Shown one piece after another: positions 7,615 to 13,609 of a stretch of DNA of 42,923 nt. The stretch comes from a virus: the IMG/VR virus record IMGVR_UViG_3300047471_000528, positions 1 to 42,923 of that record; one strand, written 5' to 3'. Each line of letters starts with the position of its first letter. The stretch's first letter is position 1. Made by a program: the position numbers and the translations under genes. The notes below the pieces were generated by a model. That model had not been told where the DNA came from. It did no database searches and saw only the letters and a program-made list of their open reading frames with translations.

Positions 7615-7895
7615 ACTCTCTCCGAACAAACATGAGTTTCGTTTGGTGATTGGGTGATTGTTCCACACCATTCGCAGGTTTCTTTCCAATTTTCAAGTAT
7701 GAATGGCTCGCGCGGATCAAACTTACTCAAGAGTTTCAAATCATGTGATGCAATCTCTTGATCGAGAAATTTGACATACTCTGCAAGGGCTGGCTCAATA
7801 CAAGCAATATGAATGTAAGATCCATCATCCTGAAAGAGCCATCTGTCTTTCAATGTATCAAGCGCAGCTTGGCAGAAATCACATGAGACTATCAT
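7611..7895 (-). CDS. Zinc-finger-like protein, hypothetical
   Basis: A 94-residue protein with CDFC at residues 5-8, a distant H..C (YIHIAC near 28-32), CEWCG near 74-78 and a final HVC. These could make two zinc sites, one at each end, joined by a helical middle. It is coupled by 4-base overlaps with the genes on both sides. Function is unknown; it is one of about a dozen cysteine-knuckle mini-proteins in this genome. Confidence 0.65.
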   Translation of the reverse strand: MIVSCDFCQAALDTLKDRWLFQDDGSYIHIACIEPALAEYVKFLDQEIASHDLKLLSKFDPREPFILENWKETCEWCGTITQSPNETHVCSERV

Positions 7896-8173
7896 TTGTT
7901 ATCCTCCGCACTCTGCAAAGGATCCAATACGTCGATTTTCTTTGCTCTTTTGATAAAATTCCTTTTTGTAATTGTGATAAAATTGATGATTTGCTCCGCC
8001 TCAGTATAATCAAATCGGAGTGCTTTGTATTTTGTCTCACCAATTTGAGAATTGATATTAATTACTTGAATTTCAAACCATGCTTCTCGTTCATCGAATC
8101 CCATTCTAAGGACGCGAGAATCTCTATTTGAAATGATTATTGTTTTGAGAAGTGTTTCATCTTGAGATTTCAT
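7892..8173 (-). CDS. Hypothetical protein (93 aa)
   Basis: A 93-residue protein with a beta-rich N-terminal half (LKTIIISNRDSRVLRMGF, EAWFEIQVI) and a basic helix (IITFITITKRNFIKRAKK-type) near residues 61-78. It lies immediately downstream of the SNF2-type helicase with 14 bases between, and is ATGA-coupled to the next gene. No family is recognised. An accessory or single-strand-binding role for the helicase is possible but unsupported. Confidence 0.6.
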   Translation of the reverse strand: MKSQDETLLKTIIISNRDSRVLRMGFDEREAWFEIQVININSQIGETKYKALRFDYTEAEQIINFITITKRNFIKRAKKIDVLDPLQSAEDNK

Positions 8174-8187
8174 TTGAATTTTCCTTC

Positions 8188-9825
8188 CTAGAGTCTATTT
8201 GATGTTGTTCTTTCGAGCAGCGCGGCAAATGTGTCGGGGTCATCTATCGACCATGAATTGGTGACAGTTTCTCCGAAAATTTGTCGTTTCTGCTCGACCA
8301 TATCGTACCAGTAAAATTCGTCGATCGTGCCTTTCGCTACGATATATTCGTAGTTTGTAACTTTGTCTTTCAATCCACGATCTTCCATAATCTGAGGATC
8401 AGGATTGAAGAATCGGCATTCAAATTGTTCTTCCATCGCGCTGCTCCAACCGCGCTCACAGATTATGACATTCTCAATATAGAGAAAATCCATTCCCTCT
8501 CGAACCGCTGTTGTATTCATTGTTAGAATGCGTTCGGGTGCGGCGCGGAATGAATTCATTATTTCAAATTTCTTTTCAGGACTGTCAGATCCATCAATTT
8601 TCATTACTCCGTATTGTGCGAGATTGAGTTTGAGTAAATCTCTCACAACATAATGATGCAATCCAATTGCGTATTTCGTTTTTGGATCATCGTCTAATCC
8701 AACTTCAATCAGATTGGCGATGAATTTCGCTTTGGCCAATCCCGCAATTTTACGGAGTTCCATGAGATTGTCTTGTTGTTCCATCCAGGACTTTCGTCCG
8801 GCTGCAATCTCTTTGTCCATTTTATCCAATGTCGCATTATACAGTTGCTTGAGTGTTTCATCCTCAACTGTAATCATTGTGAACATTCGGTTTTGTTTTG
8901 GAATCTGAGAGTATACATCTTCCCATTCCCGCCGGAGATAAAATGGAGCAATTGCTTCTTTGAATCTCTCAAGTCTGTAAGGATTGATTCTTGACCATTT
9001 TCCCTTTTCATCCTTGATACACCAAGTTTTCCTGAATGTGTCGAGTGATGGAAATACTTTTGGTGCAACTAAGTTGAGTGGAATGAAATATTCATCGGCG
9101 CGGTTGAGAATTGGAGTTCCTGTTAGTAGAATCTTTCCACAATTCTGTGTGGTTTTCAAAACTTGTGTTCTCACACCAAATACTTCTGTGTCTTGATATT
9201 CAGTTTGGTCAAGAGATTTGAGGAAATTTACTAAAGCCTGAGATCTGTTGGATGAAGTATTCTTGAAATTGTGCGCTTCATCAACAATACAGAGTCCAGG
9301 ATTCAGTTTTGCTAATCTTTCAGCTACATTTCCTTTAGAGAATGTGTCTCTAGAAATAATGTAAGTCTGAAATCCAGGCGGAATGAAACTTTTTGATCCA
9401 ATAATGGGATAAATACCAGATGGATCATCTGTGACCCAATGCTGATGTTCTCCAATCCATTGCCAGAGATTCGCACCACCTACAATTGCGATGCAAGGTC
9501 TGCCATTCAGAAATTTCTGCATCGCAATTCGGAGTCCGCAAAGCGATTGTGGTGTTTTACCCAAACGTTGTTTGTCACCAATTATGCAATTCCATCCAGA
9601 ATCCACGATAAATTGGATTCCATCATACTGATAACCGCGCGGCAAATGGCGACCATCGAGCGAATGTAAATCAATAGAGTGAACATCAAATTTCGGCTTA
9701 TGTTTTTCAACATAAGAGTGTCCACACTTGTAAGCTACCAGAAACGACGTTTCGTCTAACTTAATAGACGAAATCTGTTCCAGAGGTTTCTTACAATAGT
9801 CGCAATGGATGATTAGTTTTGCCAT
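8188..9825 (-). CDS. SNF2-family DEAD/DEAH helicase-like ATPase
   Basis: A 545-residue superfamily 2 ATPase. An N-terminal zinc knuckle (C8, C11, C34, H36) is followed by motif I GDKQRLGKT at 83-91, where SNF2 proteins usually have DEMGLGKT. Motif II is DEAH at 182-185 and motif III is LTGTP at 234-238. The second RecA lobe carries the VREGMDF segment and a late arginine-rich motif (SAMEEQFECR). SNF2 proteins translocate on dsDNA; phage members are linked to recombination, replication restart or remodelling. The start ATG at 9823-9825 puts the zinc knuckle at the N-terminus. Size and order are normal for compact phage SNF2 proteins. The neighbouring gene upstream also begins with cysteine knuckles. 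Confidence 0.88.
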   Translation of the reverse strand: MAKLIIHCDYCKKPLEQISSIKLDETSFLVAYKCGHSYVEKHKPKFDVHSIDLHSLDGRHLPRGYQYDGIQFIVDSGWNCIIGDKQRLGKTPQSLCGLRIAMQKFLNGRPCIAIVGGANLWQWIGEHQHWVTDDPSGIYPIIGSKSFIPPGFQTYIISRDTFSKGNVAERLAKLNPGLCIVDEAHNFKNTSSNRSQALVNFLKSLDQTEYQDTEVFGVRTQVLKTTQNCGKILLTGTPILNRADEYFIPLNLVAPKVFPSLDTFRKTWCIKDEKGKWSRINPYRLERFKEAIAPFYLRREWEDVYSQIPKQNRMFTMITVEDETLKQLYNATLDKMDKEIAAGRKSWMEQQDNLMELRKIAGLAKAKFIANLIEVGLDDDPKTKYAIGLHHYVVRDLLKLNLAQYGVMKIDGSDSPEKKFEIMNSFRAAPERILTMNTTAVREGMDFLYIENVIICERGWSSAMEEQFECRFFNPDPQIMEDRGLKDKVTNYEYIVAKGTIDEFYWYDMVEQKRQIFGETVTNSWSIDDPDTFAALLERTTSNRL

Positions 9826-9834
9826 ACTTCAAAC

Positions 9835-10584
9835 CTATTGAATATTTTTCTCCGCTTCCTTATGCGCTGATCCTAACATTTGTTTTGCCTGTTCCAGAGT
9901 CATTCCCATTGCAAGGAATTGATTGAGTAATTTTCCTTCTGGAGTCTGTTTTGTTAGGAGCTTCTTATTCTTCTTTTTCTCAACTTGTGCCTGCTGCGAT
10001 TCCCGCACATTTTCAGCATCTGCGACGAGATCTTTTGTGCGTTTCTCACGTTCTTTTTCCCATTCGTCACGTCTGAGTTTAACTTCACTCGACTGTTTAT
10101 CATTCGCAATAATCGAAGATATAGTGGCTGTAACAGCTTGCATCATTTTGAGAAATACATACTTTTCCTCATGATTCATGTCTATTACGTTTTTACGCGT
10201 TTGATGTTCGGCGCGGGATTGATTGTGGTCTATCGACTGTGCGAGATTAGGAGTTAATCTCCAATTGTTGAGATAATCCAATAGACCTTGAGTAATTTCG
10301 ACAGGACGTTTCTGCATTTCCGCTTGCATATAGGTATCGTGACAAGTGGAATGCGCGCGTGGTCCTTTGTCTTGTACCCAACGAACCATAATTTCTTTTG
10401 TTATTTCATGGCCGCAATGTTCACAAATGCAACAATCAAAATGATACGAAAGACGCGCTTGAATTTCTAAGAATCCTAGATCTTTTTCACAGACTTTACA
10501 AACCTTTATTTTAGGCTCCGAGTCTAGTGTCGAATCCTGCGCGGCTGCGAAGAAATCATCCATTGAAATGTTTTGGTCACTCAT
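9835..10584 (-). CDS. LIM-like zinc / coiled-coil protein, hypothetical
   Basis: A 249-residue protein. Residues about 29-80 contain CKVC, a HFDCC step, CEHCG and a later H..C, an arrangement reminiscent of a LIM or double zinc-finger module. The middle has a helical MMQAVTATISSIIA segment. Residues about 165-210 are a very charged coiled coil (LRRDEWEKEREKRTKDL, QAQVEKKKNKK). The C-terminus contains a UBA-like helix (FLAMGMTLEQAKQML). It could be an early regulator or an adaptor for the SNF2 protein encoded just downstream (9-base gap). No precise family is recognised. Confidence 0.65.
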   Translation of the reverse strand: MSDQNISMDDFFAAAQDSTLDSEPKIKVCKVCEKDLGFLEIQARLSYHFDCCICEHCGHEITKEIMVRWVQDKGPRAHSTCHDTYMQAEMQKRPVEITQGLLDYLNNWRLTPNLAQSIDHNQSRAEHQTRKNVIDMNHEEKYVFLKMMQAVTATISSIIANDKQSSEVKLRRDEWEKEREKRTKDLVADAENVRESQQAQVEKKKNKKLLTKQTPEGKLLNQFLAMGMTLEQAKQMLGSAHKEAEKNIQ

Positions 10585-10928
10585 TTCACTAACTCCAATT
10601 TACGAATGTCAAATACATTGTTTGTAGATAATGAATCTGCTACCAGTTTTCCCGCTTCATAACGTTCGGCGCGGAATAAAGGACCATTTACATGACCAAA
10701 ACCATAACTGTTACCATTTGAATAACAGCCAACTAAAAACACCATTAAATTTGTAGCATTGGTCAACGAGAGATTGAAGTCAATTCTAAGATTCTTTACA
10801 ATCTCTATTGTGTTTCCTGCTACAAAATCAGCTTTGTGATTATCAGCCCATTGTTTGAAATTCTTAACATCGGCTGAAATTCTCTTAGCTTTACCAGTTT
10901 TGGTATAGAATCGGTTTTCTTTAAACAT
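10581..10928 (-). CDS. Hypothetical protein (115 aa)
   Basis: A 115-residue protein starting MFKENRFYTKTGKAKRIS, with a helical KQWADNHKADFVAG segment, a hydrophobic NLMVFLVGCY stretch near residues 60-69 that is too short to be a clear membrane span, and NGPLFRAERYEAGKLVAD. It overlaps the upstream gene by 8 bases and is ATGA-coupled downstream. I do not recognise the family. Confidence 0.6.
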   Translation of the reverse strand: MFKENRFYTKTGKAKRISADVKNFKQWADNHKADFVAGNTIEIVKNLRIDFNLSLTNATNLMVFLVGCYSNGNSYGFGHVNGPLFRAERYEAGKLVADSLSTNNVFDIRKLELVK

Positions 10929-11247
10929 TCCCTAAATCCTCCTCAAATTTTCTATCTAAACCTACTTCAGATCCCTCTTGTCTTTGCTTTCGCAATTCTC
11001 TTAGCATTTTCCCTTTAGGTCCAAATGCTGATAATTGAAATTGTTCAGCGGGTGTTAAGGTTTTACCCGAATCCGTTTTTACTTGAGTCAAAATAACATG
11101 TCCATCTTTCCCGATTGGATTCCCTTCAGAATCTCTATATGTTTTCCTAATCCATCCTTTCCTACAGGGACGGCGCGGGATGATCTCGACATTAAATTCT
11201 GATTCAATCTGCTTTCGTTTTATTTTCTCTGCAATCTTTTTTTGCAT
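10921..11247 (-). CDS. First gene of the leftward operon: basic hypothetical protein
   Basis: A 108-residue protein if ATG 11245-11247 is used (MQKKIAEKIKRKQIE). In-frame GTG codons at 11295 and 11316 would extend it; 11316 is only about six bases from the predicted transcription start and 11295 lies inside the operator-like element, so a near-leaderless start cannot be excluded. No candidate has a clear Shine-Dalgarno sequence. The protein is strongly basic, with CRKGWIRKTYRDSEGNPI and GPKGKMLRELRKQRQ segments, consistent with RNA or DNA binding. As the first early product it could be a regulator of host or phage transcription (inference only). Confidence 0.6.
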   Translation of the reverse strand: MQKKIAEKIKRKQIESEFNVEIIPRRPCRKGWIRKTYRDSEGNPIGKDGHVILTQVKTDSGKTLTPAEQFQLSAFGPKGKMLRELRKQRQEGSEVGLDRKFEEDLGNV

Positions 11248-11291
11248 ACGTTTGAAAATTTTCGATTTATTTGAGTGATATTCCGTAGACA

Positions 11292-11319
11292 GCACGTTTT
11301 CAACATGCGGGTGCACGTC
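11292..11319 (-). promoter_or_regulatory. 28-bp operator-like element, copy 1 (minus orientation)
   Basis: Read on the minus strand the element begins GACGTGCAC, has a 10-base middle and ends AAAACGTGC. The same 9-base arms with the same total length occur at 11698-11725 on the plus strand, and overall 22 of 28 bases agree. This copy lies just downstream of the predicted start of leftward transcription, where a bound protein would block initiation or early elongation. Confidence 0.65.
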
Positions 11320-11328
11320 TACAGCATG

Positions 11329-11357
11329 AGTTTAGCATACGGGGGTATGGGTGTCAA
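11329..11357 (-). promoter_or_regulatory. Leftward early promoter, sigma-70 type
   Basis: On the minus strand TTGACA (11357-11352) is followed by a 17-base spacer and TAAACT (11334-11329), with TGC just before the -10 box (an extended -10 element). Transcription would start near 11322, immediately before the operator-like element and the first leftward gene. Of the promoters I can find upstream of the early operon this is the only strong one. Confidence 0.8.
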
Positions 11358-11413
11358 GGGCTATATTCCCTTTGGAATGAGTCACTTAGGGTCGTTCGAG
11401 GTCGGCCATGCGT

Positions 11414-11595
11414 GGGGGGTCTGGGTAGGGTATGCGTGCAGCCGTCCATACTACGTGTAACTCACTCATTCTAAAAGATTTATTTCATTTTCAGTATGAG
11501 AAGTGGTCTCTTGAATGTCTTTATTAATATCTCTTAATATATAATAGAATCAACATCTTACCCATACCATGAGCGGCTGCACCCATCGACCCCCC
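11414..11595. repeat. Nested GC-rich inverted repeats around an AT-rich core
   Basis: Two arms pair in order: GGGGGGTC (11414-11421) with GACCCCCC (11588-11595), and GTGCAGCCG (11436-11444) with CGGCTGCAC (11574-11582). They enclose roughly 100 AT-rich bases including TTATTAATATCTCTTAATAT near 11521. The outer and inner arms keep the same nesting order, so the structure could form a large cruciform or bind paired proteins. An origin or a looping regulatory structure is plausible. Confidence 0.6.
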
Positions 11596-11697
11596 CAACC
11601 AGGGTACAACACAGCACGACAATCACTCATAACTCACACATTCTACACTACTTACATATCACAACGTCTACACTACCGTATACATCAAATGTGCATA

Positions 11698-11725
11698 GAC
11701 GTGCACAGACGTGCTCAAAACGTGC
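11698..11725 (+). promoter_or_regulatory. 28-bp operator-like element, copy 2 (plus orientation)
   Basis: It begins GACGTGCAC and ends AAAACGTGC, as copy 1 does on the other strand. In this copy GTGC recurs at 11691, 11701, 11711 and 11722, about one DNA turn apart, so a protein could sit repeatedly on one helix face. It lies about 50 bases upstream of the rightward -35 box, a position that suits activation or a loop with copy 1. Confidence 0.65.
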
Positions 11726-11776
11726 AACCCCATGAAAACAAGCCACTTTTTTATTGATTTTATTTTCATTTTCCTA

Positions 11777-11805
11777 TTGACTCCCCCCATACATAATGTT
11801 ACTAT
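11777..11805 (+). promoter_or_regulatory. Rightward promoter, sigma-70 type
   Basis: TTGACT (11777-11782), a 17-base spacer rich in C, and TACTAT (11800-11805) preceded by TGT form an extended -10 promoter of the same design as the leftward one. The predicted start falls near 11811-11813, at or next to an ATG (11811) that would give a leaderless message. A frame opening at 11796 lies inside this promoter and cannot be the true start. Confidence 0.75.
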
Positions 11806-11810
11806 TACTC

Positions 11811-12401
11811 ATGTCAACAACTAGAACGGCTTTCATAATGACGCAAACACAATCGGATGTAGCGATGCAGGTCGGATCTAGTTTGTTAGTCAAAACACCT
11901 AAAGGAAAACGCAAAATGACACCCTCAGAAGTAACACCCAAGGTCGAAGTCCCTCGCATTAATCGGAATGTTTTCGATCTCGACTCGTTCGATTACGTTG
12001 ACCTGTTCAAGAATGTCCCCTTTCAAAAAGCGGTATCGGTCGAAGAAGCATTGACTCGGCTCGGTGGTGACTCCGCGAAATTGTTGGAAGCTGTCAACGA
12101 TGGTCTTTTGGCAGAAGCAAAGCGGGTTGCATCGCATGATAATTCGATTCCTTGGATGCAGGACGTTGAGGACGAAACTGGTAAAACGGTTGCTGAAGAA
12201 TTTGCCGGAACGGTTGCGGATTCCAAGACGGTTGGCGGAATGGTTCTGAACCTCGCGAAATCCGTCTACGGCTATAATAAAGCGGCTGCCGCGAAGGATA
12301 AAGCGGGCAAAGCGAAAGCCAAAGAACAGGCAATGGCTTTTATCGCTGGAAATGAGGTCATCAAGAACGGCTTGAAGGAAAACGCTGTTCCGCAGGACTA
12401 A
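11811..12401 (+). CDS. First rightward gene: Ala/Lys-rich hypothetical protein
   Basis: A 196-residue protein from ATG 11811, which coincides with the predicted transcription start (leaderless reading); ATG 11838 (MTQTQSD) is an alternative. Neither has a clear Shine-Dalgarno sequence. The N-terminal 50 residues are Lys/Pro/Val-rich and probably disordered. The middle has helices (VSVEEALTRLGGDSAKLLEAV, DGLLAEAKRVAS), and the C-terminus is an alanine/lysine helix (KAAAAKDKAGKAKAKEQAM). Codons look more GC-rich than in neighbouring genes. It has its own promoter and is followed by a hairpin, so it may be strongly expressed by itself. Function is unknown. Confidence 0.72.
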   Translation: MSTTRTAFIMTQTQSDVAMQVGSSLLVKTPKGKRKMTPSEVTPKVEVPRINRNVFDLDSFDYVDLFKNVPFQKAVSVEEALTRLGGDSAKLLEAVNDGLLAEAKRVASHDNSIPWMQDVEDETGKTVAEEFAGTVADSKTVGGMVLNLAKSVYGYNKAAAAKDKAGKAKAKEQAMAFIAGNEVIKNGLKENAVPQD

Positions 12402-12423
12402 CTAAGGTCTTTTTTTCCTTGCT

Positions 12424-12461
12424 AAACCTCCATACTTGGATTATTCTAGGTATGGAGGTTT
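12424..12461 (+). promoter_or_regulatory. 12-bp hairpin burying a Shine-Dalgarno sequence (attenuator or terminator)
   Basis: AAACCTCCATAC (12424-12435) pairs perfectly with GTATGGAGGTTT (12450-12461) around a 14-base loop. The 3' arm contains GGAGG (12454-12458), 10 bases before ATG 12469, so the hairpin hides the ribosome site of the next gene. The four T residues at 12459-12462, and the T7 run at about 12410, also allow weak termination after the first rightward gene. Confidence 0.65.
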
Positions 12462-12468
12462 TATCATT

Positions 12469-12660
12469 ATGACAGAATATGGTGAATTTCGCGTAGTGGC
12501 TGAGAAGTCTGATTTCGCGCAGGAGTTTATTTATGCTCCTGAGTATTCCATGAATGAGGGCGAAGCAACCCACGTGCAATCGGCTTTGTTTTTGGCACTA
12601 CACCAGCAGACTGTGATTCAATACCGTAGAGATTACAACGAAGAATGGCGGAATTGGTAA
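12469..12660 (+). CDS. Small acidic hypothetical protein (63 aa)
   Basis: Starts at ATG 12469 (MTEYGEFRVVAEKSDF), 10 bases after GGAGG, which is held in the 3' arm of a hairpin. An upstream in-frame start at 12436 lies in the hairpin loop and is unlikely. The protein is acidic, with EFIYAPEYSMNEGEATHVQSAL and a Tyr/Arg/Trp-rich end. No family is recognised. Expression is probably controlled by the hairpin. Confidence 0.6.
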   Translation: MTEYGEFRVVAEKSDFAQEFIYAPEYSMNEGEATHVQSALFLALHQQTVIQYRRDYNEEWRNW

Positions 12661-12661
12661 C

Positions 12662-12745
12662 ATGCGCGCCACATTCTACGATCTGGCTTGCGCGGCAATC
12701 ATCGTCTATTTTGTTCAGACGATCCTATTAGCTCTTGGAAAGTAA
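12662..12745 (+). CDS. 27-residue single-pass membrane peptide
   Basis: ATG 12662 is two bases after the previous stop (TAACATG) and the frame ends at TAA 12743-12745. The product, MRATFYDLACAAIIVYFVQT followed by ILLALGK, is one continuous hydrophobic helix with a charged residue at each end. It could be a membrane-active early peptide or a lysis accessory. Such short frames can arise by chance; the tight spacing and clean membrane profile are the evidence. Confidence 0.45.
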   Translation: MRATFYDLACAAIIVYFVQTILLALGK

Positions 12746-12766
12746 TAGTACTAAAGTCCTAATAGC

Positions 12767-12801
12767 AAGTACTGGTACTCCCCGAAAGAGTACTAGTACT
12801 T
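12767..12801 (+). promoter_or_regulatory. 14-bp hairpin upstream of a consensus Shine-Dalgarno
   Basis: AAGTACTGGTACTC (12767-12780) pairs with GAGTACTAGTACTT (12788-12801), with one G-T wobble and the loop CCCGAAA. No T run follows, so it is not an ordinary terminator. AGGAGG at 12807-12812 follows, but the next ATG (12835) is 22 bases away, too far for normal use. It may be an RNA regulatory or processing structure. Confidence 0.55.
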
Positions 12802-12834
12802 CGCCAGGAGGTCGGCCCTACAATCTTTAGATAT

Positions 12835-12963
12835 ATGTCAAAACTCAAACAAATCAAAAAGATTTTAAAAAAGATTCTGAAAAAGAAACCCAAACTCAAA
12901 GATCAAATTTATATGGGAGGTTGGGAAAATCAAGGTGGTAACTATTTCGACAAAAGAAAATAG
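12835..12963 (+). CDS. 42-residue basic peptide
   Basis: From ATG 12835 to TAG 12961-12963. The first half is a lysine-rich amphipathic helix (MSKLKQIKKILKKILKKK) and the second is Gly/Asn/Tyr-rich (MGGWENQGGNYFDKRK). The charge and helix resemble membrane- or nucleic-acid-binding peptides. The Shine-Dalgarno sequence is unclear: AGGAGG lies 22 bases upstream after a strong hairpin. It is a candidate small gene only. Confidence 0.45.
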   Translation: MSKLKQIKKILKKILKKKPKLKDQIYMGGWENQGGNYFDKRK

Positions 12964-13028
12964 TCTTTAGATCCATTCAAAAATAAAAATAAGAACTGTC
13001 AACTTCTTATCAAAAGGAAATTTCTGTT

Positions 13029-13253
13029 ATGAAAACTCCCCCAAATCCAAAGGAAAAAAAATTCCAAAAATTATTTGAAGAATTCCAGCGACTCCACGCC
13101 GAACTTTTAGAATTAGAAGAATCCGCTCGGCCGAATCCCGCGCTGATAATGAAAGTACACGCCGCGCGGGAAAGACTCGAACGGGAACTTCTCATGAAAC
13201 TCCATTTAGTAAAAGATTTCGAAACACTTCAGGAGATCCAAATCAAACCATGA
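13029..13253 (+). CDS. Short coiled-coil protein, hypothetical
   Basis: A 74-residue protein with a good Shine-Dalgarno sequence (AAAAGGAAA, about 8 bases before ATG). It is almost entirely helical and charged: KFQKLFEEFQRLHAELLELEES and AARERLERELLMKLHLVKD form coiled-coil heptads. The stop overlaps the next start by ATGA. It may be a small oligomeric regulator or a chaperone of the exported protein that follows; this is inference. Confidence 0.65.
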   Translation: MKTPPNPKEKKFQKLFEEFQRLHAELLELEESARPNPALIMKVHAARERLERELLMKLHLVKDFETLQEIQIKP

Positions 13254-13606
13254 AACTCAAAAATTTTTTATTTTTTTCCGCTTCACTTCTCTTGGCGCAA
13301 GCCCAGCCAATTTGCCGAATCATCAATTTTAGTACAAATGTAAAAGGAATTTCATTCGGCCCAACAAACACAACTGAACATTGTTTTATTTGGCTAAAAT
13401 CACCTGCACCGAACCAAATACAAATTGCTTGTTATACATCGACGAATCAAATTCTCCATAATGAGATTTCAACTCCAACAAATGGAATGTCAGGAAGTTG
13501 GATTTTCCCTGATGGAGCAATCAGTTGGTTAATTACTTTCAATAACCTTCAGGTGGTCGGCGCGGGATCAGATCATATTGAAGTTACAAAAAGTTGGACT
13601 TTCTAA
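13250..13606 (+). CDS. Exported protein with signal peptide, hypothetical
   Basis: A 118-residue protein with a clear Sec signal: MKLKNFLFFSASLLLAQAQP, with likely cleavage after AQA near residue 18. The mature part is beta-rich, with Cys residues near 22, 45 and 61 that could form a disulphide. Being secreted in infected cells, it could modify the envelope, act in superinfection exclusion or help lysis. It is coupled to the preceding coiled-coil gene. Confidence 0.65.
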   Translation: MKLKNFLFFSASLLLAQAQPICRIINFSTNVKGISFGPTNTTEHCFIWLKSPAPNQIQIACYTSTNQILHNEISTPTNGMSGSWIFPDGAISWLITFNNLQVVGAGSDHIEVTKSWTF

Positions 13607-13609
13607 CGA

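Larger units (their letters stand above)
11317..11810. other. Intergenic control region between the divergent operons
   Basis: About 0.5 kb with no convincing gene; a 62-residue plus frame at 11569-11757 has no start signal and is overlapped by regulatory repeats. It holds a leftward promoter, a rightward promoter, two 28-bp operator-like elements, several inverted repeats and an AT-rich core at about 11461-11560. Another inverted pair is GGTATGGGT (11344-11352) with ACCCATACC (11560-11568). ACGTCTA (11664) pairs with TAGACGT (11696). This is the main regulatory region and a candidate replication origin. Confidence 0.8.

Noticed and set aside
11569-11757. 62-residue plus-strand frame in the control region
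   Set aside because: It has no Shine-Dalgarno sequence, runs through the inverted repeats and the operator-like element, and codes for a His/Gln/Arg-rich sequence with no recognisable fold.
11796-12401. Start of the first rightward gene at 11796
   Set aside because: This ATG lies inside the promoter spacer, upstream of the -10 box, so it would not be transcribed. ATG 11811 or 11838 is used instead.
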